Positions 34,361-44,181 are shown, counted from the stretch's first letter. The stretch: 64,000 nt of DNA from Pictodentalium vernedei (GCA_031216915.1 CM062297.1:536260971-536324970), one strand, 5' to 3'. The notes: a model not told the origin generated them from the letters alone. Numbers and translations: made by a program.

Positions 34361-34539
34361 ATCCTCGAAAACACCACGTTTTGGAAAATTGAAACGATCT
34401 CGTCGATCAAAATAAGGCAAGACGCAACACCTTGAAGGGGGTGGTGGTGGGGGAGTGGGTGGTTGGTGGTGGTGGTGTAATATGTACACTGTTTGAAACA
34501 AGGCAATGGGCAAGAACATGGATGTTACGACGGGGAGGA

Positions 34540-34556
34540 GGGGGGGGGGGGGGGGG
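34540..34556. repeat. Poly-G tract in left arm
   Basis: A run of 17 G, mirrored by 26 C at 41677-41702. Confidence 0.9.
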
Positions 34557-34600
34557 TCTCACGCCCCGCCACACAAAATACGGACACAGGTTTTGAACGG

Positions 34601-34807
34601 TTAGAAGTTCCCGCGGGACACGCCAAATTGCTGAAACTTCACCCTGCAAAGTGAGTAGCTGTCATAGTAATTAGTATCAAACACTCGTTTTAATTTTCCT
34701 TCTTCCAGCAAAAATTTAGCCTGAAAAAGTTTCCTGAAAATTTCGTGCGGTTGAAATTTTGCAACATTTAGAACACTTGAAATATCAGTCGAAAAATTAT
34801 ATCCCAA
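34601..34807 (-). CDS. Small open frame, 68 codons, left-arm copy
   Basis: Reads MGYNFSTDISSVLN, then KFQPHEIFRKLFQAKFLLEE and KLKRVFDTNYYDSYS. The right-arm copy (41426-41632) is open over the same length. They differ at five bases, all transitions, four of which change a residue. No known domain. That both copies stay open over 200 bases is notable, but the substitution pattern does not suggest purifying selection. Confidence 0.35.
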   Translation of the reverse strand: MGYNFSTDISSVLNVAKFQPHEIFRKLFQAKFLLEEGKLKRVFDTNYYDSYSLCRVKFQQFGVSRGNF

Positions 34808-34879
34808 AGATCGGGGGTGGGTGCGCTTAACGCAAATTCATCTCCAATTGGTTGGAAATTTTGTCTGGCCCAGGTTGGT

Positions 34880-34904
34880 GGGGGGGGGGGGGGGGGGGGG
34901 GGGG
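34880..34904. repeat. 25-base poly-G tract in left arm
   Basis: Mirrored by a shorter, interrupted C tract at about 41339-41352; the length difference shows the tract has changed since the arms separated. Confidence 0.9.
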
Positions 34905-34994
34905 TGCTGTTTAAAAGTTTGAAGTTGACAATATTCTCCACCGAAGACCCACTAAACACCCTGTAGCCACACCCAGACGAAGATTCAACGATGG

Positions 34995-34995
34995 T

Positions 34996-35026
<31 letters not shown>

Positions 35027-35364
35027 TTGGTGTTTAAGGTAAAATATTTCTGCACAATGGCTAATCGTTACCATGACAGTTTTACGGCGGGAAGAGATTG
35101 ACGGAGAGAACCACCGATCAACGGCAAGTAACTGCCAGCTCTCAAGCAATCAAACTCTACACAAGCAGGATTGGCATTAGTTGAAAACAGATGCATCATC
35201 GACGTGCAGTAAGCCTTAGTACACAACGCCACCGTGCTCCCATGTGGATAGTGGGGGTAAAATGTTTTGCCCAAGGACACAACGCGGCTGCGGCAGGTGG
35301 GATTCGAATCAAGGATCCCTCGTCTCGCAGACTTCCCCTCTACCTACTGAGCCACCGCGTCCCC
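34995..35364 (-). mobile_element. tRNA-headed SINE, left-arm copy
   Basis: Tail of TTTA repeats then TTATTGGTGTTTAAGG at the left. The core has GTACTAAGGCTTACTGCACG on the minus strand. The head carries GATTCGAATCC (box B) and TGGCTCAGTAGG (box A). The mirror copy at 40960-41240 lacks ~70 bases at the tail. Presence in both arms shows that it inserted before the arms were duplicated, or was copied between them. Confidence 0.85.
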
Positions 35365-35930
35365 TGATACACTTGTTAAATTAACAATGCATTTGCTGAA
35401 AAACAAAACACCGAGGCGCGCAAACAATTCAACTCAGGAATTCTTTTCGAAATCCAAATTTGTAATTTTGAATGGATTGGTGGTACTCGTAGAGGTGGAA
35501 GCCTGACTCTCGTACCATCGCAACTACACGCATAACTGCACTCACATGCATATACTTCACTATCTTTGACGTCCCCATTAACTTACAGATATCTCCTTAC
35601 ACATACATACACATACACCCCCTATCCACACACTTGTTCACCCCCCCCCCCCCCCTACGCACACCCCATCCTCCGCCACACATGCACACTTACATTCTAA
35701 CGTAGTTTTTCTTAGTTTACAATGCGAAACTGCCTCGAACCGATGTGGTATGGTAATAGTAATTCGGAGGTTACGAGTGATGCTTGGTGACGAAAATTTA
35801 TTCATTGCAGAGATTGGACTGTTTTATATTTTGTGAGTTGTGTATTAAGTAATAACTGTGTCTTGTGTTCGAAGGGTTGATGAAGCTCTGGTGGTAAACT
35901 TTTATACAAAACATGTGTGCGAACTTGAAA
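35365..35930. other. Left-arm spacer with ACACATAC microsatellite and C tract
   Basis: 35590-35660 is CA-rich microsatellite followed by 15 C. The sequence is mirrored at 40393-40959. No other feature recognised. Confidence 0.6.
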
Positions 35931-36257
35931 TTTATTTATTTATTTATTGGGATAACGTCATCTATTGTCGGACAGTTTTGCGGGTGTAGGAAGCCGGAGC
36001 TCCTGGAGAGAACCACCGAACAACGGCGAGCAACTGTCGAACTCCCGTTGGTGCTAGGTCCGCACAGGCAGGGTTAGCACTGGTTGAAGACAAATGCACC
36101 ATCGATGTGCCGTGGGCCTTAGCACACAGCGCCGCCGATTCCTCACGGGATTAACTGCCGTGCCCAAGGACACAACGCTGTTACCTCTGGCGGGATCGAG
36201 TCGTGAACCTGTCGGTTTGAAGTTCATTGCGGTCACCACTGAACCACTGCGCTCCCG
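35931..36257 (-). mobile_element. tRNA-headed SINE with another head, left-arm copy
   Basis: Tail TTTATTTATTTATTTATTGG. The core is shared with the other SINEs. The head on the minus strand begins GGGAGCGCAGTGGTTCAGTG (box A) with GGTTCACGACTCGATCC (box B-like). The mirror copy is at 40069-40392. Confidence 0.85.
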
Positions 36258-36539
36258 TCCAAACTTCAATGGAGCTGAAATGTCCACTCCATCCAATGTA
36301 ATATGAATGTATACAGCAAGATTTCATAATATAGTATGCTGTTATATGATTTTGAACCGAAAAATTAGGCTGTACAAAGATGGTAACAGTAATGGTGATA
36401 GCTCCCCTTGCGAAACCCGGTAAGCGAAGTAGTGCTTGGTTTCTGTGGTTAATCAACAAATGGGGTTTAAGTCGACATAAATAGGTGACGGGAGTAGTAA
36501 GTATGTAATGTGGTTTGGGGACCTAGTTGGCAAGACCCC

Positions 36540-36760
36540 GTTGCAGGACTCCGGAAGTGACGTCATGCCACGTGAGGTAGTGGCGTCATGTTCTGTTGTC
36601 ATGGTAACCCGAGTGGGCGGCCACGTTGTGACGTCATCCCCATATTGATACGTGTTGTTAGTGCGCATGCGCCGCGCGTGTTGTTAGGGTGATACGTGTT
36701 TCCGTCGTCCATTTTGTATACTGGAGGCCGCCATCTTGGTTTCTATGGTGGCACGTGGTT
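36540..36760. promoter_or_regulatory. CpG-rich promoter-like cluster, left arm
   Basis: Within ~200 bases: ETS-CRE composite CCGGAAGTGACGTCA (36551-36565), E-box CACGTG (36569-36574), RFX X-box GTTGTCATGGTAAC (about 36595-36608), a second CRE TGACGTCA (36629-36636), NRF-1 site TGCGCATGCGC (36662-36672) and YY1 site GCCGCCATCTTGG (36727-36739). This combination is typical of TATA-less housekeeping and nuclear-mitochondrial gene promoters. No TATA box is evident. The 89-codon frame starts just downstream. All but the E-box are kept in the right arm. Confidence 0.6.
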
Positions 36761-37035
36761 GCTATGTTACCCAATTTTTCTGCAATAGGACGGGGTATGT
36801 TCGGAGGGTATGTTCGATTGAATCGGAGAATTTTTTGGAACGACTTCCCTGGATAATTACCACAAACAACCCGACAAGTTTTACTATTTCGAATTCTTCC
36901 AGAATTCTCTGCTTCTATCTATATATGCAATAGTTATCGTTTATCTGGCCATGTTCCTTTATTCTAGAGTATACTCCAGTAGCGTAGAAAAGCCTATCTT
37001 TTGGAACAGCCTTGCTTATTGTTACTATATTTAGC
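36755..37035 (+). pseudogene. Left-arm relic of the membrane-segment frame
   Basis: Mirror of the frame at 39297-39566. It is recognisable along its length (ATGTTACCCAATTTTTCTG start region; CTGGCCATGTTCCTTTATTC in the membrane part), but not open throughout. It lies directly downstream of the promoter-like cluster at 36540-36760. Confidence 0.4.
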
Positions 37036-37249
37036 TATTTCTGGTCTATTTTTGTTAGTTCTGACCCTATTCTAAGTACTCTTGTTGTTTCATTTATCTA
37101 GAACATTTATAACCAATCAGATTGCTTGATTTCCCATAACCTGAACTTAATCGTATAGAGTTATCACCCCCTTATACAACGATGTTGTATCCGATTCTCA
37201 TCAAATCTATATCCAATGGCAATATCCTCGGGCACCCCAAATTTCGGCA

Positions 37250-37470
37250 CCCCTTTTTGGAAAAACATTTGACCATCGGCACCCTTTTTTTGTCATATGT
37301 GCTTATGTGAAAAAGCATAATGTGACACAATGAGCCCTAGCACAAAGGCACGTGCTTTATGTGCCGATATGTGCTTATGTGAAAAGGCACAATGTGCCCT
37401 AGCACAAAGGCACATACGGGTATTTGAGGATACCTATGGCCCGGCATTGTATTATTTGAGGATACCTATC
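37250..37470 (+). repeat. Short internal repeats near the palindrome centre
   Basis: GTGCTTATGTGAAAA, CCTAGCACAAAGGCAC and TTTGAGGATACCTAT each occur two or more times within 200 bases. Mirrored at about 38820-39050. Confidence 0.7.
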
Positions 37471-37889
37471 GAGGATACCTTTTATAGGATACTTATCTCA
37501 GGATACTATTACCTGTACCACAAGACATACCTATCCCAAATATCCCTTATAAGCCATCGAACAGTTATTGAAAAGTCATTGCTCGAATGACTCGAATCCC
37601 ATCGAGCAATGTGGCCCTTGGTACTACTGATCCACCAGGTGCTTCATATTATTGAGCGGTATTCTGGGGTGGAGTCAATGCCTGGTAATACAGAATGGCA
37701 GATTATCTAGATTACCCAATCACTTCACTTTCCTGACACTAACTAACCAATTAGATTGCTTGATTTTCCCATAACCTGTACTTAATCGTACAGAGTTATC
37801 TCCCTTCTGTGTAATAAAAACCTATATCAATGGCAATATCCCCGGCACCCCAATTTCGGCCTTTTTTGAAAAACATATGGCCTTCGGCA

Positions 37890-38300
37890 CCCCTTTTTCT
37901 GAAATGAGGATAAGAGTCGTATTAAAAATCCCTCAATGAGGTCTAATTTACTACGACTCTTATCCTCATTTCGGAAAAAGGGGTGCCGAAGGCCATATGT
38001 TTTTCAAAAAAGGGGTGCCGAAATTGGGGTGCCTTCTGGAGAATCCCCTTTTTCTGAAATGAGGATAAGAGTCGTATTAAAAATCCCCAATGAGGTCTAA
38101 TTTACTACGACTCTTATCCTCATTTGACAAAAAAAGGGTTTCTCCAGAAGGCATCCCAATTTGGGCACCCCTTTTTGAAAAACATATGGCCTTGGGCACC
38201 CCTTTTTCTGAAATGAGGATAAGAGTCGTATTAAAAATCCCTCAATGAGGTCTAATTTACTACGACTCTTATCCTCATTTCAGAAAAAGGGGTGCCGAAG
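37890..38300. repeat. Three hairpin modules at the palindrome centre
   Basis: The stem AAATGAGGATAAGAGTCGTA and its complement, separated by ~27 bases containing CCTCAATGAGG, occurs three times (about 37899-37972, 38056-38127, 38211-38282). The modules alternate with GGGGTGCCGAAGGCCATATG and its complement. The middle module coincides with the axis of the whole 12-kb palindrome. Confidence 0.9.
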
Positions 38301-39296
38301 GCCATATGTTTTTCAAAAAGGGGTGCCGAAATTGGGGTGCCGGGGATATTGCCATTGATATAGGTTTTTGTTATACAGAAGGGAGATAACTCTGTACGAT
38401 TAAGTACAGGTTATGGGAAATCAAGCAATCTAATTGGTTAGTTAGTGTCAGGAAAGTGAAGTAATTGGGTAATCTAGATAAATGAAACAACAAAAGTACT
38501 CGGAATAGGGTAGGAACTACTGGTATTACGTACCACCTTACCAATAACAGGCGGATACAAAGCATTTGGTAGGTTAATACTATCAACGGTTAGGATGGGA
38601 CCTACAGGGGAATATACCAACCATAGTCTGCTGCCGTTGTGTATTACCAGGCACAGACCCCATCCCAGAATACCGCTCAATAATATGAAGCACCTGGTGG
38701 ATCAGTAGTACCAAGGGCCACATTGCTCGAAGGGATTCGAGTCAATCGCGCAATGACTTTTCAATAACTGTTCGATGGCTTATAAGGGATATTTGGGACA
38801 GGTATGTCTTGTGGTACAGGTAATAGTATCCTCAGATAAGTATCCTATAAAAGGTATCCTCGATAGGTATCCTCAAATAATACAATGCCGGGCCTTAGGT
38901 ATCCTCAAATGCACGTATGTGCCATTGTGCCTGGGCACATTGTGCCTTTTCACATAAGCACATATCGGCACATAAAGCATGTGCCTTTGTGCTAGGCCAC
39001 ATTGTGTCACATTGTGCTTTTTCACGTAAGCACATATGACAAAAAGGGGTGCCGAAGGTCATATGTTTTTCAAAAAAAAGGGGTGCCGAAATGTGGGGTT
39101 CCCGGGATATTGCCATTGGATATAGATGTGATGACAATCGGATACAACTTCGTTGTATAAGGGGAGATAACTCTATACGATTAAGTACAGGTTATGGGAA
39201 ATCAAGCAATCTGATTGGTTATAAATGTTCTAGATAAATGAAACAACAAGAGTACTTAGAATACGGTCAGGACTAACAAAAATAGACCAGAAATAG

Positions 39297-39566
39297 CTAA
39301 ATATAGTAACAATAAGCAAAGCTGTTCCAACAGATAGGCTCTTCTACGCTACTGGAGTATACTCTAGAATAAAGGAACATGGCCAGATAAACGATAACTA
39401 TTGCATATATAGATAGAAGCAGCGAATTCTGGAAGAATTCGAAATAGTAAAACTTGTTGGGTTGTTTGTGGTAATTATCCAGGGAAGTCTTCCAGAAAAT
39501 ACTCCGATTCAATCGAACATACCCTCCGAACATACCCCGTCCTATTGCAGATAAATTGGGTAACAT
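39297..39566 (-). CDS. Small open frame with one membrane segment, right arm
   Basis: From the ATG at 39566, 89 residues (three more codons upstream if GTG is used). It has a basic, glycine-rich start (AIGRGMFGGYVRLNR), an aromatic stretch (NKFYYFEFF), a hydrophobic segment at about 47-66 (NSLLLSIYAIVIVYLAMFLY) and a short tail. Size and layout are like many single-span mitochondrial inner-membrane subunits, and the promoter-like cluster just upstream is of the type such genes use, but I recognise no family. The left-arm copy is not open throughout, and most differences change residues. Confidence 0.4.
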   Translation of the reverse strand: MLPNLSAIGRGMFGGYVRLNRSIFWKTSLDNYHKQPNKFYYFEFFQNSLLLSIYAIVIVYLAMFLYSRVYSSSVEEPICWNSFAYCYYI

Positions 39567-39589
39567 AGCAACCACGTGCTACCGTAGAA

Positions 39590-39790
39590 ACCAAGATGGC
39601 CGCCTCCAGTATACAAAATGGACGACGGAAACACGTGTCACCCTAACAACACGCGCTGCGCATGCGCACTAACAACACGTATCACTATGGGGATGACGTC
39701 ACAACATGGCCGACCACGCGGGTTACCATGACAACACAACATGGTGCCAATACGACATGTGACATGACGTCACTTCCGGGGTCCTGCAAC
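39590..39790. promoter_or_regulatory. CpG-rich promoter-like cluster, right arm
   Basis: Mirror of 36540-36760: YY1 AAGATGGCCGCC (39593-39604), NRF-1 TGCGCATGCGCA (39657-39668), CRE TGACGTCA (39694-39701), RFX GGTTACCATGACAAC (39721-39735) and CRE-ETS TGACGTCACTTCCGG (39765-39779). The E-box has changed to CATGTG. Frames start on both sides (39566 minus strand; 39662 plus strand), so a bidirectional promoter is possible. Confidence 0.6.
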
Positions 39791-40144
39791 GGGTCCTGCC
39801 AACTAGGCCCCAAAACCACATTACATACTACTCCCGTCACCTATTTATGTCGACTTAAACCCCGTTTGTTGATTAACCACAGATACCAAGCACTACTTCG
39901 CTTACCGGGTTTCGCAAGGGGAGCTATCACCATTACCGTTACCATCTTTGTACAGCCTAATTTTTCGGTTCAAAATCATATAACAGCATACTATATTATG
40001 AAATCTTGCTGTATACATCCATATTACATTGGATGGAGTGGACATTTCAGCTCCATTGAAGTTTGGACGGGAGCGCAGTGGTTCAGTGGTGACCGTAATG
40101 AACTTCAAACCGACAGGTTCACGACTCGATCTCGCCAGAGGTAG
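39662..40144 (+). other. 160-codon open frame running into a SINE
   Basis: The longest frame in the palindrome. Its ATG lies inside the NRF-1 motif and its last third is SINE head sequence. The left-arm mirror is open only in parts (36453-36668 and 36181-36459). Composition is unremarkable and no domain is seen. Probably not a real gene. Confidence 0.15.
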
Positions 40145-40392
40145 CAGCGTTGTGTCCTTGGGCACGGCAGTTAATCCCGTGAGGAATCGGCTGCGCTGTG
40201 TGCTAAGGCCCACTGCACGTCGATGGTGCATTTGTCTTCAACCAGTGCTAACACTGCCTGTATGGACATAGCACCAACGGGAGTTCGACACTTGCTCGCC
40301 GTTGTTCGGTGGTTCTCTCCAGGAACTCCGGCTTCCTACACCCGTAAAACTGTCCGACAATAGGTGACGTTATCCCAATAAATAAATAAATT
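40069..40392 (+). mobile_element. tRNA-headed SINE, right-arm copy
   Basis: Mirror of 35931-36257. Head GGGAGCGCAGTGGTTCAGTG, core with GTGTGCTAAGGCCCACTGCA and CTTCAACCAGTGCTAAC, tail CCCAATAAATAAATAAA. Confidence 0.85.
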
Positions 40393-40959
40393 TCAAGTTT
40401 GCACACGTTTTGTATAAAAATTTACCACCAGAGCTGCGTCGACCCTTCGAACACAAGACACAATTATTACGCAATACACAACTCACAAAATATAAAACAG
40501 TCCAATCTCTGCAATGAATAAATTTTCGTCACCAAGCGTCACTCGTAACCTCCGAATTACTCTCACCATACCACATCGGTTCGAGGCAGTTTCGCATTGT
40601 AAACTAAGAAAAGCTGCGTTAGAATGTAAGTGTGCATGTGTGGCGGAGGATGGGGTGTGCGTGGGGGGCGGGGGGGGGGGGGTTGAACACGTGTGTGGAT
40701 AGGGGGTGTATGTGTATGTATGTGTAAGGAAATATCTGTAAGTTAATGGGTCCGTCAAAGATAGTGAAGTATATGCATGTGTGTGCAGTTATGCGTGTAG
40801 TTGCGATGGTACGAGAGCCAGGCTTCCACCTCTACGAGTACCACCAATCCACTCAAAATTACTAATTTTGATTTCGAAAAGAATTCCTGAGTTGAATTGT
40901 TTGCACACCTCGGTGTTTTGTTTTTCAGCAAACGCAATGTTAATTTAACAAGTGTATCA

Positions 40960-41240
40960 GGGGACGCGGTGGCTCAGTAGGTAGAGGGGGAAGTCTGAGA
41001 GACGAGGGATTCTTGATTCGAATCCCACCTGCGCCCTGCCGCAGCCACGTTGTGTCCTTGGGCAAAACATTTCACCCCCCACTATCCACACGGGAGCACG
41101 GTGGCGTTGTGTACTAAGGCGTACTGCACGTCGATGGTGCATCTGCCTTCAACCAATACCAATCTTGCTTGTGTGGAGTTTGATTGCTTGAGAGCTGACA
41201 GTTACTTGTCGTTGATCGGTGGTTCTCTCCGTCAATCAAA
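40960..41240 (+). mobile_element. tRNA-headed SINE, right-arm copy, tail lost
   Basis: Box A TGGCTCAGTAGG (40970-40981), box B GATTCGAATCC (41015-41025), core GTACTAAGGCGTACTGCACG. It ends at GGTTCTCTCCGTCAATC followed by AAAC repeats; the tail kept in the left-arm copy is missing. Confidence 0.85.
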
Positions 41241-41425
41241 CAAACAAACCATCGTTGAATCTTCGTCTGGGTGTGGTTACAGGGTGTTTAGTGGGTCTTC
41301 GGTGGAGAATATTGTCATCTTCAAACTTTTAAACAGCACCCCCCCCCCCCCCTCCCAACCCGGGCCAGACAAAATTTCCAACCGATTGGAGATGAATTTG
41401 CGTTAAGCGCACCCACCCCCAATCT

Positions 41426-41632
41426 TTGGGATGTAATTTTTCGACTGATATTTCAAGTGTTCTAAGTGTTGCAAAATTTCAACCGCACGAAATTTTCAGG
41501 AAATTTTTTCAGGCTAAATTTTTGCTGGAAGAAGGAAAATTAAAACGAGTGTTTGACACTAATTACTATGACAGCTACTCACTTTGCAGGGTGAAGTTTC
41601 AGCAATTTGGCATGTCCCGCGGGAACTTCTAA
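41426..41632 (+). CDS. Small open frame, 68 codons, right-arm copy
   Basis: Mirror of 34601-34807 and open over its full length, with four residue changes (MGCNFSTDISSVLS at the start, FRKFFQAKF in the middle, GMSRGNF at the end). Function unknown. Confidence 0.35.
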   Translation: MGCNFSTDISSVLSVAKFQPHEIFRKFFQAKFLLEEGKLKRVFDTNYYDSYSLCRVKFQQFGMSRGNF

Positions 41633-41676
41633 CCGTTCAAAACCTGTGTCCGGATTTTGTGTGGCGGGACGTGAGA

Positions 41677-41702
41677 CCCCCCCCCCCCCCCCCCCCCCCC
41701 CC
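41677..41702. repeat. 26-base poly-C tract
   Basis: Mirror of the poly-G tract at 34540-34556 but longer. Confidence 0.9.
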
Positions 41703-41892
41703 GTCGTAACATCCATGTTCTTGCCCACTGCCTTGTTTCAAACAGTGTACATATTACACCACCACCAACCACCCACTCCCCCACCACCACCCCCGTCAAG
41801 GTGTCGTGTCTTGCCTTATTTTGATCGACGAGATCGTTTCAATTTTCCAAAACGTGGTGTTTTCGAAGATTTATTCTTGCCTTTTCATTTCT

Positions 41893-42099
41893 TCAACAAT
41901 CTGCACAGCCTCTGTTAATACTGGTTAACAGGGCTGAACATTCCGGGAACCTCGCAACCATTTTGTTCACATTTCTTTCTAAAGCTTCCAGTCTCATACT
42001 TGCTGTTGAAACAGATGCTTCGTTGATGGAGAACTGTAAAGTACGGGTTACCGTAGACACGATACCGCGAGCACTTTCAAGAAAACCTCCCAGATTCAT
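41893..42099 (-). pseudogene. Small open frame, right-arm copy, altered end
   Basis: Mirror of 34133-34360. The first ~55 residues match (MNLGGFLESARGIVSTV), then the reading differs. No known family. Confidence 0.35.
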
Positions 42100-42204
42100 T
42101 TTTATATCGGTCTTCCATTTGCTTATCGTGTTATTTAAATGTGGCGCCAGAAAATCTAGCGTGTATGTATCGGCGCCACTGATTGGTTAGAATGTGTTAA
42201 TTGA

Positions 42205-43150
42205 CAGGTTTTCAGTATGATACTCAATTAATTTAGCATCATACTATATTATTTGTGTATGATACTGAATTAATTCTGTATGATACTCAATTAATTTAGC
42301 ATCATACTATATTATTTGTGTATGATACTGAATTAATTCAGTATGATACTCAATTAATTTAGCATCATACTATATTATTTGTGTATGATACTGAATTAAT
42401 TCTGTATGATACTCAATTGATTTAGCATCATACTATATGATTTGTGTATGATACTGAATTAATTCTGTATGATACTCAATTAATTTAGCATCATACTATA
42501 TTATTTGTGTATGATACTGAATTAATTCAGTATGATACTCAATTAATTTAGCATCATACTATATTATTTGTGTATGATACTGAATTAATTCAGTATGATA
42601 CTCAATTAATTTAGCATCATACTATATTATTTGTGTATGATACTCAATTATTTTAGTATGATACTCAATTAATTTAGAATCTTACTATATTATTTGTGTA
42701 TGATACTTAATTATTTTAGTATGATACCCAAATAATTTAGAATCATACTATATTATTTGTGTATGATACTTAATTATTTTAGTATGATACTCAATTAATT
42801 TAGAATCATACTATATTATTTGTGTATGAGACTTAATTATTTTAGTATGATACTCAATTAATTTAGAATCATACTATATTATTGTGCACGATTTCATGAA
42901 TGCAGCATAAATAAAATAGCATGATTCTGAAATCAGGTTCACGTACGGGAGGGTCATAATTGTTTTTTTAGTATGATACTCTAATAATTTGGTATGATGC
43001 TATATTATTTGGTATGATTTCATAAATGCTGCATAAATAATTAAGTATGATACTCAATTATTTGAGTATGATACTGAATTAATTCAGTATAATACTATAT
43101 TATTTGGGTATCATACAATATTAATTGAGTATCATACTCTTTATTTTAGC
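42205..43150. repeat. Right-arm AT-rich 63-bp satellite
   Basis: ATTTAGCATC recurs exactly every 63 bases at 42231, 42294, 42357, 42420, 42483, 42546 and 42609, then in more diverged units. Each unit holds TACTGAATTAATTCAGTA-type palindromes, so single strands can fold at many scales. It is uninterrupted, unlike the left-arm counterpart. Confidence 0.95.
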
Positions 43151-43200
43151 ATCATGCTTAATTCACTGATTTATGATCCTGTTCGTACGTCATATGACTA

Positions 43201-43972
43201 AGCATTTTACAACTTTCTATGGTGAAATCTAAATGCTTCTACTGATGTGCTCATAGTTAGTTTAGAAAGTGGATTGGGATTGAAATTAAGGCAAGGAATG
43301 ACAACTCAAAACAAAGCAGAATGTTTCATCACCACAGTGGTGTTAACACTGAAGAATATATAGGTAGTGAGTGGTTGTCCCAGTTCCCAGTTTTCAGTGG
43401 GAGTGGTTGGTGGTCAAATGTTGGGGAAAAAATTTTAAGCCTGATACCCAGCTGTTGCGTCTCAATTTTTTTTTTCTTTCAAGACACCGTCCCCCTTTTG
43501 TATAGGCCTCTCCCCCCCCCCCCCGCCCCCCCCCCCCCCCCCCCCAGTTCCTGAATAACATTTTTGGATTTAAGGCTAGCAACAGTACTCTTTGCATTGC
43601 AAAACTTGGCTGTTTGATGAAATTATAACTAATCCTCCCCAAATATTTGTTGGTCACTGTATTGTTTTCACATTTGACCACCAAATTTCCTTTTATGTGT
43701 GTTATAAGGCTTAATCCTCTTGCAAAAGTATTAACAAATAAATTCAGAGAGTCACCTGATATAGCTTTGTTTGAAGTCTGTTTTAATCAGGGGGAGGGGT
43801 AGCATCTTTTTATAATGCCCCAATGCGATTAGTTACCCTTTCATATTTTTTGCACCTTGAAATCCAAATTTGCTTCTTGCAACCCCAAGATGGTGTCTTT
43901 ATCACCATAAAGTGCACTTTCGACTTTCCCAGTACTAACCATTTAATACATTTTCAGTAGATAGGATACCTG
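43201..43972. other. Unclassified sequence with a C-rich tract
   Basis: A C tract with one G interruption lies at about 43510-43545. No gene or element end recognised. Confidence 0.4.
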
Positions 43973-43976
43973 TTAA

Positions 43977-44181
43977 CCCTCTGCACTCTGATATCAAAAT
44001 ACCATAATTTCAAGCAGCAAAATTTTCCCAAAATACAATGATGAATTTAACTAATTCAATCTTGTTTGACAGAGCTCAATTAAGCTCTGTCAAACAAGAT
44101 TGGCTTGGTGAAATTCCTGTTGCATTATGGAAAAAACTTCCAGGTTAAAATTTTTAGTTTTCAACATCAGTGTGCAAAGGA
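43977..44181. mobile_element. TTAA-flanked MITE with perfect central hairpin (family B)
   Basis: TTAA at 43973-43976 and 44182-44185. Terminal repeats CCCTCTGCACTCTGATATC and, in reverse, TCCTTTGCACACTGATGTT. At the centre, arms 44059-44076 and 44083-44100 (ATCTTGTTTGACAGAGCT) are perfectly complementary around a 6-base loop. At 205 bp it is non-autonomous. Confidence 0.85.

Larger units (their letters stand above)
30954..43194. mobile_element. 12.2-kb near-perfect palindromic (foldback-like) element
   Basis: The left end TATGACATACGAACAGG and the right end read in reverse, TATGACGTACGAACAGG, start a pair of inverted arms that continue to an axis near 38.1 kb. Matched points include 34042/42190 and 37821/38364. 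TGACTA lies immediately outside both ends (30948-30953 and 43195-43200), a likely 6-bp target duplication. Arms are ~97-98% identical where compared. The left arm is ~2.1 kb longer because of the insertion at 31686-33958, and there is a smaller indel around 37.5/38.6 kb. No transposase or integrase is recognisable. Long inverted arms with satellite-like ends resemble Foldback/Galileo-type elements. Six-base duplications also occur in other classes, including Polintons, but none of their genes is seen. Confidence 0.8.

Noticed and set aside
39662-40144. 160-codon frame as a gene of the palindrome
   Set aside because: Its last third is SINE sequence, its start lies within a transcription-factor motif, and the mirrored copy is not open.
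40961-41030. A tRNA gene
   Set aside because: Polymerase III boxes A and B are present, but there is no complete cloverleaf, and the sequence runs straight into the SINE core. The same holds for the other SINE heads.
30954-43194. The palindrome as a sequencing or assembly fold-back
   Set aside because: Arms differ by substitutions, tract lengths and a 2.27-kb insertion, and both ends abut the same 6-bp flank.
30954-43194. The palindrome as a Polinton or other virus-like element
   Set aside because: The 6-bp flank alone is not diagnostic; no polymerase, integrase, capsid or packaging gene is recognisable.
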